Assembly: GCA_021613535.1 (NCBI GenBank)
Contig: CP075497.1
Location: 4,340,001 to 4,404,000, forward strand
DNA from: Adineta vaga
Lineage: Eukaryota > Rotifera
Length of the DNA stretch: 64,000 nucleotides
Reading direction: 5' to 3'
Shown here: positions 44,634 through 57,600 of the stretch, in pieces
Position numbering within the stretch: position 1 is the first letter of the stretch
Layout of the letters: every line of letters begins with the position of its first letter
Program-made: the position numbers and the translations under genes
Notes under the pieces: model-generated
Seen by the model: only the letters and a program-made list of their open reading frames with translations
Databases searched by the model: none
Told to the model about the DNA's origin: nothing

Positions 44634-46923
44634 TTAATTATTATTATTTAGAATGGTTTGTTGAGATGGCAATGAAATCAAAGTCGTCGTTGTTTGTTGT
44701 TGTTCACTAGGAGAATAATCAAGCCAACTATAATCCGGTTTCGTGTCAACACCATCAAGAAAATCAATTTCCATATCCTACAGAAAAATAGATTTTATCA
44801 TATCCATTGCATTTAAAGCGGATAATTTACATACTACTACGACATTCGTTGCTTCACGATGAAGAACTTCAAAAATACATTTTTGTACTTGTCCATCTGT
44901 ATTCATTTGTAAACAGAGAAGACGTTCCGCAACTAGAAATTATTTTAAATATATAGTTAAAAATAGTTTACTATGTTTCTTTTCAAATCTCTTACTTAAA
45001 GCATCAAGTGCACGTAGTTTCGATAATAATAGAAGTAATTTAGTAAAATGCATCGGATCATTCGCACGATTTTTTCCAATATGTAATCTTTCCACTTCAC
45101 AATAACGTGTTTGAAGTTCTTCTACTTTCAATCTTGTACTTTGCCCTTCAATACGATCTATATCATAGCAATAAACAGAATAGCATTTTCTATCTATGAT
45201 ATTTCTTGAAAAACTTACCATAACTGAAAAATACAATACAACAAAGTAATACAAACTCTTCAATTGTTAATTCTAATCGACTGAATATTCTACAGAATTG
45301 TAAAAATGTATGTCCATAACATCCAAAACCTTGTGTCATGAGTGTATGTTCATCAACACAAGCACCATTCGATAAATAGAGTTTATCTTCTTCGGGTTCA
45401 TATCGATAGGCTAAACGAAGTAAAGCTACTTCATGTGCACCTAATTTAAGTAAATGTGCACGTTCTTGAATCGATAATTCATTATTTCCAGGCATTTGCA
45501 TACAAAATTGTATGCATTGCATGATACCTTTTTGACTGAATTCATCTGCAGTTTGCCATCGAAGATCTGGTTTTTCCTTTAAAATGAAAAATAAATGTCA
45601 TTTATTCAACATAATAGAAAGACTGAAACAGGTTCTCAACAATTGTACAACTTACATCAATCTCTTGTGATGGTTTAAAATTGAATGTTGATTTATGTAA
45701 ATTAACACAAATTTTAATTAATTTGTCATCATCAGAATTATTGTCTATGATAGGTCGTGTTGTTGGTAATTTAGGTGCAAGAACAGGAAGATATTCTGCT
45801 GATGGTACATGATGTACTTCATCGATAGAACGTTTTATAATTGGTGCAGCTCGTTTTTTAGTAGGTCGTTCTACACGTACGTTTGCAGCCTTTGGATCTG
45901 CTTCATTTAATAGTTTTTTTGCTTGATTTGATAAGCGTAATTCTTCTTTACTCATTCCAACAGAAAAACATTTTTGAAAACGCTAAATAAAACAACCGAT
46001 AATTCAATGAAATTCAGAAAACGAATCGGTATTCATTACACAATATTGACAACGATTTCTTGTCATTTTGTTAATTTCACAATTTTGATCTTTATGACAT
46101 TGATATGTCATATTTTTCTGAACACTACGTCGAAAGAATCCCTAATAAAATAGATATTCATCCATGAATTATTAACATTCATCAGAACCAAATCACTCAC
46201 TTTACATCCTACAAAGAACGGATAGAAGAGAGATTCTAGAGAATAATTTCAAATCTTTTTTTCGTCTTACCTTCACAACTGGACACACCGTAATGATATC
46301 CTGAACTTTTATCACCACAAACTACGCATGGTTTATAAACTCTCGGTGGAGGAGGTGGTGATGCACTAACTGGTGTTGTTGCCGGTTTATTGATTGTCTG
46401 TAAATTGATTTGTTGAATATTATACATCGGTTGATTAGGTATAACTAAACAAAATTTTTCAAATCAGAAAAAAAGAATATTTCCTTCTTAAAATCAAAGA
46501 TTTTACTTGATGTATTATAAACAATATTATCAAATGTAAATGTTTGTTGTTGATTGCTATTAAATTGATTTGCATTGCCATTGAAATATTGTGTTGTTGT
46601 TGGAATAGTTCCTTCTGCTTTAATTACTTGTCCATTTGTTACATTAATCCCAGAGCTAAAATATTCATCCGTTGTCGTAGCCATCAAAACATTTCCTAAA
46701 CAATCATGTTTTGTTTCTTTATTGATATCAAGGAAACAATAACACTACCTATTTGTCGATTTTTAATCGGTGTATTACCATGATTAGGATTTAAATGTCC
46801 AAGATTTTCATTTGTTGATACACTGATTGTTTCTGCACATGCTAATGTATGATAATCATCTGTATTTTCAACGAAAAAATCGTTATAATCAAATGATTCA
46901 TGTAAAAGGCCGTTGTCATCCAT
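44634..46923 (-). CDS. nuclear receptor, RAR-like (NR1 group), about 10 exons
   Basis: A ligand-type nuclear receptor transcription factor. The N-terminal A/B region is Asn/Gln/Thr-rich (exons from 46923, 46696 and 46441). The DNA-binding domain is assembled from four exons: [20 protein letters not shown], then an 8-nt exon (46201-46208), then the exon at 46040-46141 ([20 protein letters not shown]...), then [17 protein letters not shown]. The P-box EGCKG and the text [10 protein letters not shown], RRSxQKNMxYxCHxDxNCxINK and TRNRCQYCR match retinoic acid receptors most closely from memory. The ligand-binding domain is visible: [40 protein letters not shown], and [10 protein letters not shown] of helix 10. 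I do not find a clear AF-2 helix; the end is [20 protein letters not shown] plus a Gln/Thr/Asn tail. All DBD zinc cysteines are present. Confidence 0.88.
46201..46208 (-). other. 8-nt micro-exon of the nuclear receptor
   Basis: Minus-strand GATGTAAA lies between a perfect acceptor (TTTGTAG) and donor (GTGAGT). It supplies the last two bases of Gly plus Cys and Lys of the P-box EGCKG. Without it the first zinc finger loses its fourth Cys and the frame shifts, so it must be spliced in. Confidence 0.88.
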
Positions 46924-48216
46924 TTTGAATATACTTCAATGAATCATTTTAGAAATCTAAATGAGACATTTTTTTCATGATTTCTATTTTATCTAGTCAT
47001 TATTCCAGAACATACTTGATTGCAAAGAAAAAACTGAAGAACGCTCAATATGAGATGGACTATTATTGCTCAGTTGAGCTAAGCAACAAATAACATAAAC
47101 GGTGTGAACGTATATCGATACGTATGTGTATGTTCCACGCGAAAGCGAACGAACGAGAATTCTTTTTTTTTGTTTCTTTCCTTTCTTTCTTCCTTTTTTT
47201 TCCTATTATGACCATAGGACTGCATTGGTCAGTGTTTATCGTCCTCGATATGTCGTCGTCGTCGTGGCCGCCGTCAACGGCGGCGGCGGCCGTTTTCTTC
47301 CCGCTGTTCAATGATGTACAGACAATGATAAGCTGTTGGCACAATGCCATGTTTGACCAAGAACAAAAGAGAAAGAACGAAAGGAAAGAAAGAAAAAAGA
47401 ATTCAATTTCCTTTACTATGTGAACACTGGTAGTAATGACTTGAAGCTATTTTTGTTGAACTTTAGATGACCCCTCGATGATAAGAAGAGGAAAGGATGT
47501 TTTTTATGTTCTTTTCTTTTGTCATGGATTTTGAAAATTGAATATTAGTTGATCAAAATCTTGTTAACTCAAATAACGGAAGAGAAATAAATATGTCGAT
47601 TGAATTAGTTTCGCAGATGAATGAATACATATTCGATTAATAATATGATCCTTACGTCAATACTGTAATATTGTATATTTTGAATCAATTTCAAATGATG
47701 AAATTTGACTATGAATGAACAAATCGTTTGTAGAAAGCTATAAGCATTTCAAGGATATCAATTGTTAAACCATTATCATATCTAATTTGTGCATCTATTC
47801 TTGATAATAGTTACCATATCAATATATCTATCAAATAGAACAACGTATCTAACTCTGTAACCAATCTTATCTTTATTCAATACGATATGTTTTGTCTCAC
47901 ATATCATTATTTTGAATACATATGCAATCAGAATGGTTTCTTCGAGTGAGAAATGCTGTTTTTATTTATATTACATGTAAATTCTTCGATATTTGACAAT
48001 GATACAAAGATTTGTCCAAACTGACATAAAATACATCATGAGAAATGCGAATCAAAATGTTTTTTTTTGTATGTTTAAAAGATTCTTAAAAACGAGAATA
48101 ATGTTCGAATCATTCGTAAGTACATTCATTTAATATTTGGCGAAAAATATCTGTTAAAAATTTTCAACATTTTGATAAAAAGTTGCCTAAAATAGAAGTA
48201 TGTAAATAGATTTTAC
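46924..48216. other. intergenic region upstream of the nuclear receptor
   Basis: About 1.3 kb with no supported gene. It holds a GC-rich block (47252-47293) 330-370 nt upstream of the nuclear-receptor start, and a CT/TTCC-rich patch just before it (47161-47202). The remainder is AT-rich 3' flank of the Phafin gene. Confidence 0.5.
47252..47293. repeat. GTC/CGG trinucleotide-rich GC block
   Basis: A GTC triplet run passes into a CCGCCG and CGGCGG inverted stretch (around GCCGCC...GGCGGC). It is the only strongly GC-rich patch in an AT-rich window, is CpG-dense, and can form a short hairpin. It lies in the promoter region of the nuclear receptor. Confidence 0.7.
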
Positions 48217-49429
48217 TCAATATACATTCATTGATCTACGTACTGGTGTTGGTGAATATTGTGCATTATTCTCTTCTCCATCACTATCACTACTATCACG
48301 TTGATTTGTTGGACGAGATTCTAAAAAAGAAACAAAATATTTAAGTAAAGTTGTTGTTGTTGTTTTATCTAATTACCATTCGTAGAATTTGTTGTGAGTT
48401 TAGAATAACAAGCATCACAAACACGAACGGATTTCGAATCTAAATGTGGTAAGAGAAAACGCTTCTTTGAACATCCATCACAAACGATGTAACCACAATT
48501 TCGACAATGCTATTCAAATAAATACATTAAACATCAAATATTATACATGCAAACGTTTTCATACATGTTTACGATTGTAGGCTGAGAATTTAGTCGTGCG
48601 ACAATGCATACAAGTATCAGATTTATCGTCTGGCACCCAATGTGCTGCAACAGTATTATTTTCAGAATGACGACGACCTTCTAAATAAATCATTTAAAGT
48701 TTCAAAGATCGTTTGAGAAATTTTCTTTGATTCAGACCACGAGTATGACGAATACAACGATCAAGGTGAGCTATCCATTCTTGCCTTTCGCGATCGGAAT
48801 TTGCACGAACAACAAAAGATTTTTTTGGACTACTGATTAACCATGAATAAGGATTTTCTAAGTAGAGAAATCAATTAAATCGAATACAATGTAACATCAA
48901 AGTTCTACCATCACAATCAGTTACATTACTAATTTGTATTTCACATAATGGAATGATTTTTTGTTGAGTATACTAAATAATAATGATCAATTATTTTCAA
49001 ATATAAGATTTTCTTCGAAATTACTAATATATTCTTACTTTACGTCCATTCATAACTACACGTCCATATACAAGAATATCATTAAATAAAAAGAAAGCTC
49101 GTTGTTTTGGTTTTTTTCGACAAACTTTCATTAGAATACCTTCACCAACCAATGCACGACCATCTCTTACCAAAGACTAAATAATTATTCATGTTTAAAT
49201 AAATATCTTTTGAAAAGAAAAGAAAAGAAATACTAACTTGACTGTTAACAAATTTATCTTGAACACTCTTAATTCTCTTGGCATTCTCTGTAGATCGACC
49301 TAGAAAAAAAAACCAACTAAACCTATTTCAAATTAATCCAGTGTCCTTCATTATACTTAATTGAGATAATCCATCTTCTTTCCCTGATGATGATTGAATA
49401 ATCAAGTCTTGTGAATCAACCGAAGTCAT
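48217..49429 (-). CDS. PLEKHF2: Phafin (PH + FYVE domain) endosomal protein
   Basis: PLEKHF1/2 orthologue: an adaptor that binds PI3P on endosomes and lysosomes through FYVE and PH domains. The start MTSVDSQDLIIQSSSGKEDG precedes the family helix TENAKRIKSVQDKFVNSQ. The PH domain follows (LVGEGILMKVCRKKPKQRAF, LFNDILVYGRVVMNGRK, SWLISSPKKSFVVRANSDRE, REQEW-like RQEWIAHLDRCI). The FYVE domain has the canonical WVPDDKSDTCMHC, the basic motif HCRNCGYIVCDGCSKKRFLL in the RHHCRxCG position, and the closing RVCDACYSKL. All eight zinc cysteines and the WxxD element can be seen. About nine exons with short introns. I cannot separate PLEKHF1 from PLEKHF2 by the sequence, so the symbol is the closest guess. 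Confidence 0.9.
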
Positions 49430-50219
49430 TTCTACAAGAAACAAAACAATTTACTTTCATTCTTTCAAAAACACTATTCATCTTTCTCAACGCACTGTCT
49501 GAATCAGTAAGTAAAAGAAGAAGAAGAAGAAGAATGAAAAAAAAACTCTTTAAATGTATCGACAATCATTATTCGTATTCATTCATTCCATTGCGATGAC
49601 GTATTCATTCCCAAAAAACGCACATTACAGGAATGGAGAAATGTTTTAACCAATCGAAATAACGCACGAAGCCTTTTGAATTTAACAACTGATCGTGTTT
49701 TATATAGTGCTATTTCTGCTTGTCAAATAAATAATTTGCATGATTGTATGAATCATTATTACATAGAAGAAATAGTTAATCGTAGTGAAAATTCATACTC
49801 GAATATATTTCTTTTTAATCGAAAAATAAATCTATATAGTTTATTTATAAAAGAAATGTTATTCTTGTTTTTTCTACATATCCAATTACAGTATAACGAA
49901 TAATCGAAATCAACGTATTTCTTGTGATATTTATCGACGTATTCTGTAATATATACATTCATGCTACTGTCTTTTTCTCCTTCATTTATTACAATATATA
50001 CTACGACCTTTGATTTCTTTCTAATCAACTCCAATCTTGTAATATATGTATGAGTAGGTGTTCGTTTCATTTCTTTTTCTCCTCTCTCTTTCCTACTCCG
50101 TTCTCCTTTTTTTCTCTTACTCTCATATCGATACAGTATTACAGGCAAGTAAAATAATTGTATTGTAGGTATTTCATTCATCCTTGTCGTTTACAAACAT
50201 ACAGTTATACTTACCGAAT
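49430..50219. other. intergenic region with one protein-like fragment
   Basis: Divergent promoter region of Phafin (-) and GMDS (+). An AAG triplet run lies at about 49514-49533. From about 49620 to 49790 one plus frame reads like protein (LQEWRNVLTNRNNARSLLNL; SAISACQINNLHDCMNHYYI) but has no ATG, no convincing splice partner, and no family I recognise. It could be a gene remnant. Confidence 0.4.
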
Positions 50220-51919
<1,700 letters not shown>

Positions 51920-52348
51920 TCTAAATAGCATTCTAACTGTGATAAGAACTTTGATATGTGTATTTTTTTTCTCGTTTTTTTAATACATTTCATCATTATT
52001 TAGGTAATGTACTGTGATTTGTGACCGGAGTTCTAGAGACATATAAGTATTTATTCTTGTTCGTTTTTTCCCTTGGTCTAAATGTTAATAATCTCATTTT
52101 CTTTTTGATCGTTTCTTTAATTGATTAACCATTTCTACTAATATCTCAATAAAAACAGTATTTACTTTTTTCATACATCTAAATACAATTAAATAGTCCA
52201 TATATAATCGTGTATTTCTACATCTATAAGCGTTATGATACATAAAATATCACGAATATATATATATATATATCTAGTACAATAAGAGATTTTAAAAGAT
52301 AATAAATATTTACGAAAAAAGAACAAATTTGATAGAAAACCATTAGTT
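51920..52348. other. convergent 3' intergenic region
   Basis: 3' flanks of GMDS (+) and the hydrolase gene (-). Contains a TA run (about 52256-52272) and an AATAAA at 52148. No gene. Confidence 0.45.
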
Positions 52349-53947
52349 TTAATGTTCACTTATTACTTTAATTGGTGGTTTGATTTGTGAAAGCATGTTT
52401 GAATTATCATTTTCAACCTGTCGTAATGTATTATCCATGTAAGTCAATTGACGACGATTGTATGGATTATTTGGACTTGGAGATGGAGTATTTCGGTATG
52501 TATTATTTGGATTTGGAGATTGACGAGCATATGATGAACTATGTAGATGTGAAGGTTGATGTCGATAGGACATGCTCTCTGGATAGACAATTGGACGATT
52601 AGAGTTTATATTCATAGAGCTAGCACTGTGTTCATAGTAAGATGTGTTAGGTTTAACTATATCTTGTTCAGAAAACATCAAATAAGTATCACTTGCTCTT
52701 CGACTATCACGTTTAAGACTGTTCAAATTCAGTTGTGAACGTCTTTGTTCATCTGCATTCGATCTTTGTTGTCCTTGATCAAATTTCTTTCCATGAACAT
52801 ATAAGCCTTTTGCTATTGCCATAATAAATCTTCCTTCGAACAACTTTTTTATCCAATGTTCAGGAAGTCTCTGAATGCCATATACTGCACCCGCTAGTTC
52901 ACCATAAATAGCTGCTGTTGTATCTGTATCATCACCGATGTTCACAGCAGCGAGAGCACCTCTTTCAAATGAATCACCATCATTATAAAATGCCCATAAA
53001 GCAGCTTCCAATGATTCTAATACATAACCTCGACCACGTATACCATCATCATAGCCTTTCTTATGTTTATATGAACCTCGCGCAATTTCAAGAACATCTC
53101 TATGTAATGGTATATTAAGATAATCTTGACAGAAATTTGCGTGTAGAAGTTGTTTTTTTGAAAAACCATTGATAGCATGCCAAATAAGACCAGCATAGAA
53201 TTGACAAGCATCAACTGCTTTTTGATCACCATGTGTAAGTCTCGTTGATTCATCGATATATTGTTTAACACTATCATATGATTGAAAATAGAATAGAGGT
53301 AAAGGTGCTAAACGCATCAAAGCTCCATTACCAGCTGCATCTAATGTTCCACATTTGACATCAAAGCCAAACTGATGATAATAATATTCAATCAAATCAT
53401 CGTTCAGCGAAAAACTCCCATTACTAGAACCGTTCTGTTGCATTTTTAAACTTATAACTTGACGTTGTCGATTTTCGAATTCTTCAATAGCTTGACGAGT
53501 AGATTTGCCAATATCAAAACATCTTCCTGTCGATGATAAATATCCATTTCTAAACCAACGTTTATAGCGTGCAAATTGATCATAAGTATCAGATTTTCCT
53601 TTTATGATAAGACTAGCTGCAAGACAAAGTGCCATCGATGTATCATCCGTCCATTGACCAGCACGAAGACCCCATGTACCACCACTTTGCATATCTGTTA
53701 CTGGATGTTGTCTTAAAAATTCATATGGACGAAATTCTACAGATGCTCCAAGAGCATCACCTATGGCAAGACCCATAAGAGAGCCTTGAATCTTTCGAAT
53801 AATCTCACTATCACTTACATCTAATTCAGGATCATGAAGATATTTAAATTCTTTGTAAGGTTGATCAGAATCAAGTAGTTGACTCAACGTAGACACTGGT
53901 CTATCTTGCTGATCATTGTTAAAGTGTGCTACAAGGTACCTTGTCAT
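52349..53947 (-). CDS. ADP-ribosylglycohydrolase (DraG family), intronless
   Basis: A 532-residue uninterrupted frame in a region where most genes have many introns. It belongs to the DraG/ARH fold, which removes ADP-ribose from proteins or related conjugates. From about residue 52 come GSLMGLAIGDALGASVEFRP, GGTWGLRAGQWTDDTSMALC (Thr-Asp-Asp metal ligands), YLSSTGRCFDIGKSTRQAIE, GNGALMRLAPLPLFYF and AALAAVNIGDDTDTTAAIYG, the second Asp-Asp metal site. The spacing and wording resemble bacterial members more than human ADPRH or ADPRS. The last 130 residues are a low-complexity Ser/Asn/Pro/Tyr-rich tail of eukaryotic flavour. I use the ATG at 53947; an upstream extension in frame has no ATG. A single-exon bacterial-like enzyme here is a candidate for horizontal transfer. 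Confidence 0.9.
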   Translation of the reverse strand: MTRYLVAHFNNDQQDRPVSTLSQLLDSDQPYKEFKYLHDPELDVSDSEIIRKIQGSLMGLAIGDALGASVEFRPYEFLRQHPVTDMQSGGTWGLRAGQWTDDTSMALCLAASLIIKGKSDTYDQFARYKRWFRNGYLSSTGRCFDIGKSTRQAIEEFENRQRQVISLKMQQNGSSNGSFSLNDDLIEYYYHQFGFDVKCGTLDAAGNGALMRLAPLPLFYFQSYDSVKQYIDESTRLTHGDQKAVDACQFYAGLIWHAINGFSKKQLLHANFCQDYLNIPLHRDVLEIARGSYKHKKGYDDGIRGRGYVLESLEAALWAFYNDGDSFERGALAAVNIGDDTDTTAAIYGELAGAVYGIQRLPEHWIKKLFEGRFIMAIAKGLYVHGKKFDQGQQRSNADEQRRSQLNLNSLKRDSRRASDTYLMFSEQDIVKPNTSYYEHSASSMNINSNRPIVYPESMSYRHQPSHLHSSSYARQSPNPNNTYRNTPSPSPNNPYNRRQLTYMDNTLRQVENDNSNMLSQIKPPIKVISEH

Positions 53948-54682
53948 GTTGAGACCTTCAAAACGAAAAAGACGAAGCAAAATAACATATACATATGAAT
54001 AAATATGTCTATTTCTGAATATTACCTTCTCATAATCGATAAATAACACGTGTAAAGGGAAAAAATATGATCATCCAGAACTGACAGTTATGTTTGGGTG
54101 TAAGTTTTTCGTGTTTTTCTCTTCTCCATTCCTTATTATTGAAAATGTTTGGAAGAGGAACAAATCAGATATAAATATACTGTTCGAAATCAAATTAACT
54201 AATTTAAAGTTTCAAAATTGTTATAAATAAGCAAAAAAGAGAATTCAAAATAATTGTCGTTCTTGAATGTTCAATTGTTTTCTTTTAATAAAAATTCACA
54301 CAATACACTTATAAAGTATATAGTAGAAGAAATAAAACGAAACAAAAGACTGTATTTTTCTTTCGAGTGAAATATATAAAAATATATTTGTGAACAATAC
54401 TCAATGATAACAAGAAGAAGCAAAAGAGAGAAAGAGAGAGAAAATAAGTGCACTGCTCAGTAAGAATAATTGTGAGATTACTGAATAAATGATTTTTAAG
54501 AATAATTTCCAATTAAATTTTGTTCTTTCTGTCACTGTGCTGATTGACTGACATAAAGCACCGAGTTGTGTTTTGTCCAACAAAAAAATACAGATTTAAC
54601 GACTGTTATAATGACTGATAAATATCTGAATATCAATTTTTCTTTCGATTTCCATTTTTGGTGATTGAAATGAAATAAGATA
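53948..54682. other. spacer between hydrolase and TRPM genes
   Basis: Promoter side of the hydrolase gene (-) and 3' flank of TRPM (-). AT-rich, with a GAGA patch near 54424-54442. No gene supported. Confidence 0.45.
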
Positions 54683-57600
54683 TTAAACTGGATCTGTATC
54701 ATTATCTAGTAATGGATGAACTAAAACATCTGGAATAGAAATCTGTTCCTTTTCTTCAATATTTTGAATTGCTGGCAAAAAAAGAAGAAATCAGTAATCT
54801 TTCATTTCGATAAGAAATATTCTTACTTTGTATGAGTACTGTTTGTCCCTGATCTTCTTGATTTATATCAAATTGTGATGCACGCATACTGTTATATATT
54901 GTACGTCCAGTCGTATCAACCCAATCCATATTAGATAATGTTTCATCATCATCCGTTATATCACAATTATCACCTTGACGTGATTGATGACTTGGTAATG
55001 TTCGTTCAATATCTTCAACAAATTCGGATAATTTACGAAAACGTTCTTTGATTAATCTGCCATATATATTATTTTCTGTTTCTTCAGCTTCGTACAAAGA
55101 TGGATGACTCGTATCATCGGGCCCATTAACTGACGTTGACGAAGTACTTAATGTTGTTGCAGTAATACCTAAACGTTCGTCATTATTAGCAAATGCTGAT
55201 GTACCTGAGTATGCGCCAACAACAATTTGTGGTGGAGCAGAGGATGGTATTTGTATGGGATTCATAGCAGCTTTTCGAGTGTTAAAACTTGATGAACGTA
55301 TTGGTCGACTATGGCCTGAAGATGATAAGAATGATGATGTAGGTAATGCTCCTTCCTCTGGTGTGGATACAGCTGTGAAATTGAAAATGTCATCATCATT
55401 TGTTTCTTTTATTTTCTTGTCAGATGTTCGTGATGATGTCGATTCACCTAAAGTTTGTTGTTCGTTGGATGTTTTTCGCATATTTTGAACTAAAACATTC
55501 AATAGTTGTATAGTAGATGCTTGCATTTCTTCGAGACGTTGTAAACGTTCATCAAAATTGTGAAAGTGATTGATTTGTTGTGCACCATTTCGTTTCAATG
55601 TTTCGACACGTGTTAACATATGGGATACTCTAAATAGAATTTCTTTAATCATTGAATGAAAAGGAAAAAATTCAACTACCTTTCAGATGTAGTTGACATT
55701 CGTTCTTCTACAGTACTTTTTTCTTTATCTTCTTTGGCGATAAGATATTCGTGAACACATTCTTCTTCAAAATCACGTAATTTTTCGATTTCTTTAGCGC
55801 TTAAAAATAATTTTAAACCACGATTGAATGTACGTTTACGATGGCGGCATATACGATAGATTATTTTGATAAAAAGAATAATATGAGAAATGATGATGAA
55901 AGGTGGAGCTAAGAATGGTTTTTGTTCGTATTGAAGAATCGTATGGTATCGTTGAAATTTCCATACCTAATATTTAAAAAGAAAAAAAGGATTCTCTAAT
56001 CTACACCCTCAAGACGAATGTTTACCTGATCGGATAATCGACTTAATCTCATAAATGTAGATGTAAATTGAGCCATTAACATTGATAATAGAAGTATATT
56101 ACAAACAAGAAGAAATGCTGTCATTGTTATAGGAGTAATAAAATGTCCAAATTGACATGATGGATTATTTGGATCTTCTGTTCGATTACAAGGTGGATCG
56201 ATCTTTTCCGCATATACTTCACCGTATATCTAATATACACAAAAAGTATAGTAGGGTGTGTGTTTACTTTCAAATTAGTATACCATAAAATAAGGTTCGA
56301 GAAAGATTTCCTTTACTGAATCCCATTTCCAGTCTTCATTCGGATATTTAATCGCTTGTCTTGATACACCAAAACTCATTAGTACAATCAAAACAATTAC
56401 AATTAGACGAAGTAAATCGATGATCTAATTTGAAGAAATAATAAAAACGAAATGACTTACAAAAAAACTATCTTGATATCTACATTTCTAGCTGCGATAT
56501 GAATATAAGGTCCCACTTCTTTTGAAACAACCAAAAAATGAAACATTCGAAGATACCATAAACTCAAATTAATGCATAATAATAATCTGCCAACAATCAT
56601 AAACGTCGATGTTAATCTTAATCCAAATGCTAATGCAAACATAAGACAACAAAATGTATCATATAAATGTAAAACATCATGAAAATAAACTGATAAACAA
56701 GTTTTCCATCTTGTTCCATTCATCATTAATAATTCTCGGATTAAATCCATAGCAACTGTTGTTAAATAAGTCATTAAAATCCATTCCAATACAGATGGTT
56801 TCGGTGGTGTTTTAATTAGCACAACATAAGTAAAAATTGACAAGAAAATCGTAAAGAAAAGAAAATCTTGAAAAAATTTTGTTACAGGTGCATTATAAAA
56901 TTCATAGACTTTTTTTGTAAATGGTATCTGATCAGTACTTGAATCATTATCAGCTTTTCTCCACCAACGATAACGACGAATACATCGTTGTATACAATGT
57001 GTAACGAAACCAAAAAAACGATCTCTTATGGAATGATGAATAGCTACATGAACATTTGCTAGACAACGTCGAACGAAACGTCGTGAACGGTTCACATTTG
57101 ATAAGTTATTGATTTCATCTTGTTCATTAATGGATATTGATGTAACTGCTGTCATTGGTGATGGATGATGATTACCAGATAGATCATTCATTGCAAGTAG
57201 ATCTAATTCATCGGAATGATGATTCGTATTTATATTGTTTGTATTGATCGGAGGTGATGGTGGTTGATCATCGGGATGAACAGAACTACTATTTTGTTTC
57301 TTACGTTTTTTCTTGCGACTTCTCCTTTTACGTTTTCGTAATGTACTTGTTTCATGTTGTAATTCATCATTGGTTTGATCATCGTCTCGATCAGTATTAT
57401 TTACTGGTACCGCTAATTCAGGCGATTCATCTGACGATGATGAACGAGAATCATTGGAACTATTATCACTTGAACTACCATCATAATTATCACTATCGAC
57501 AGGATCATCTTCATCTAAACAAGAAAACAAAATATTTGTTTATCAAAACAATGTTCGATTCTTACTTTGAAAATATTCTTCTTCAGTTTGAGGCATGAGC

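Noticed and set aside
47063-47423. Frames on both strands over the GC-rich block
   Set aside because: Their composition follows the triplet repeat and pyrimidine tract; no start context or homology.
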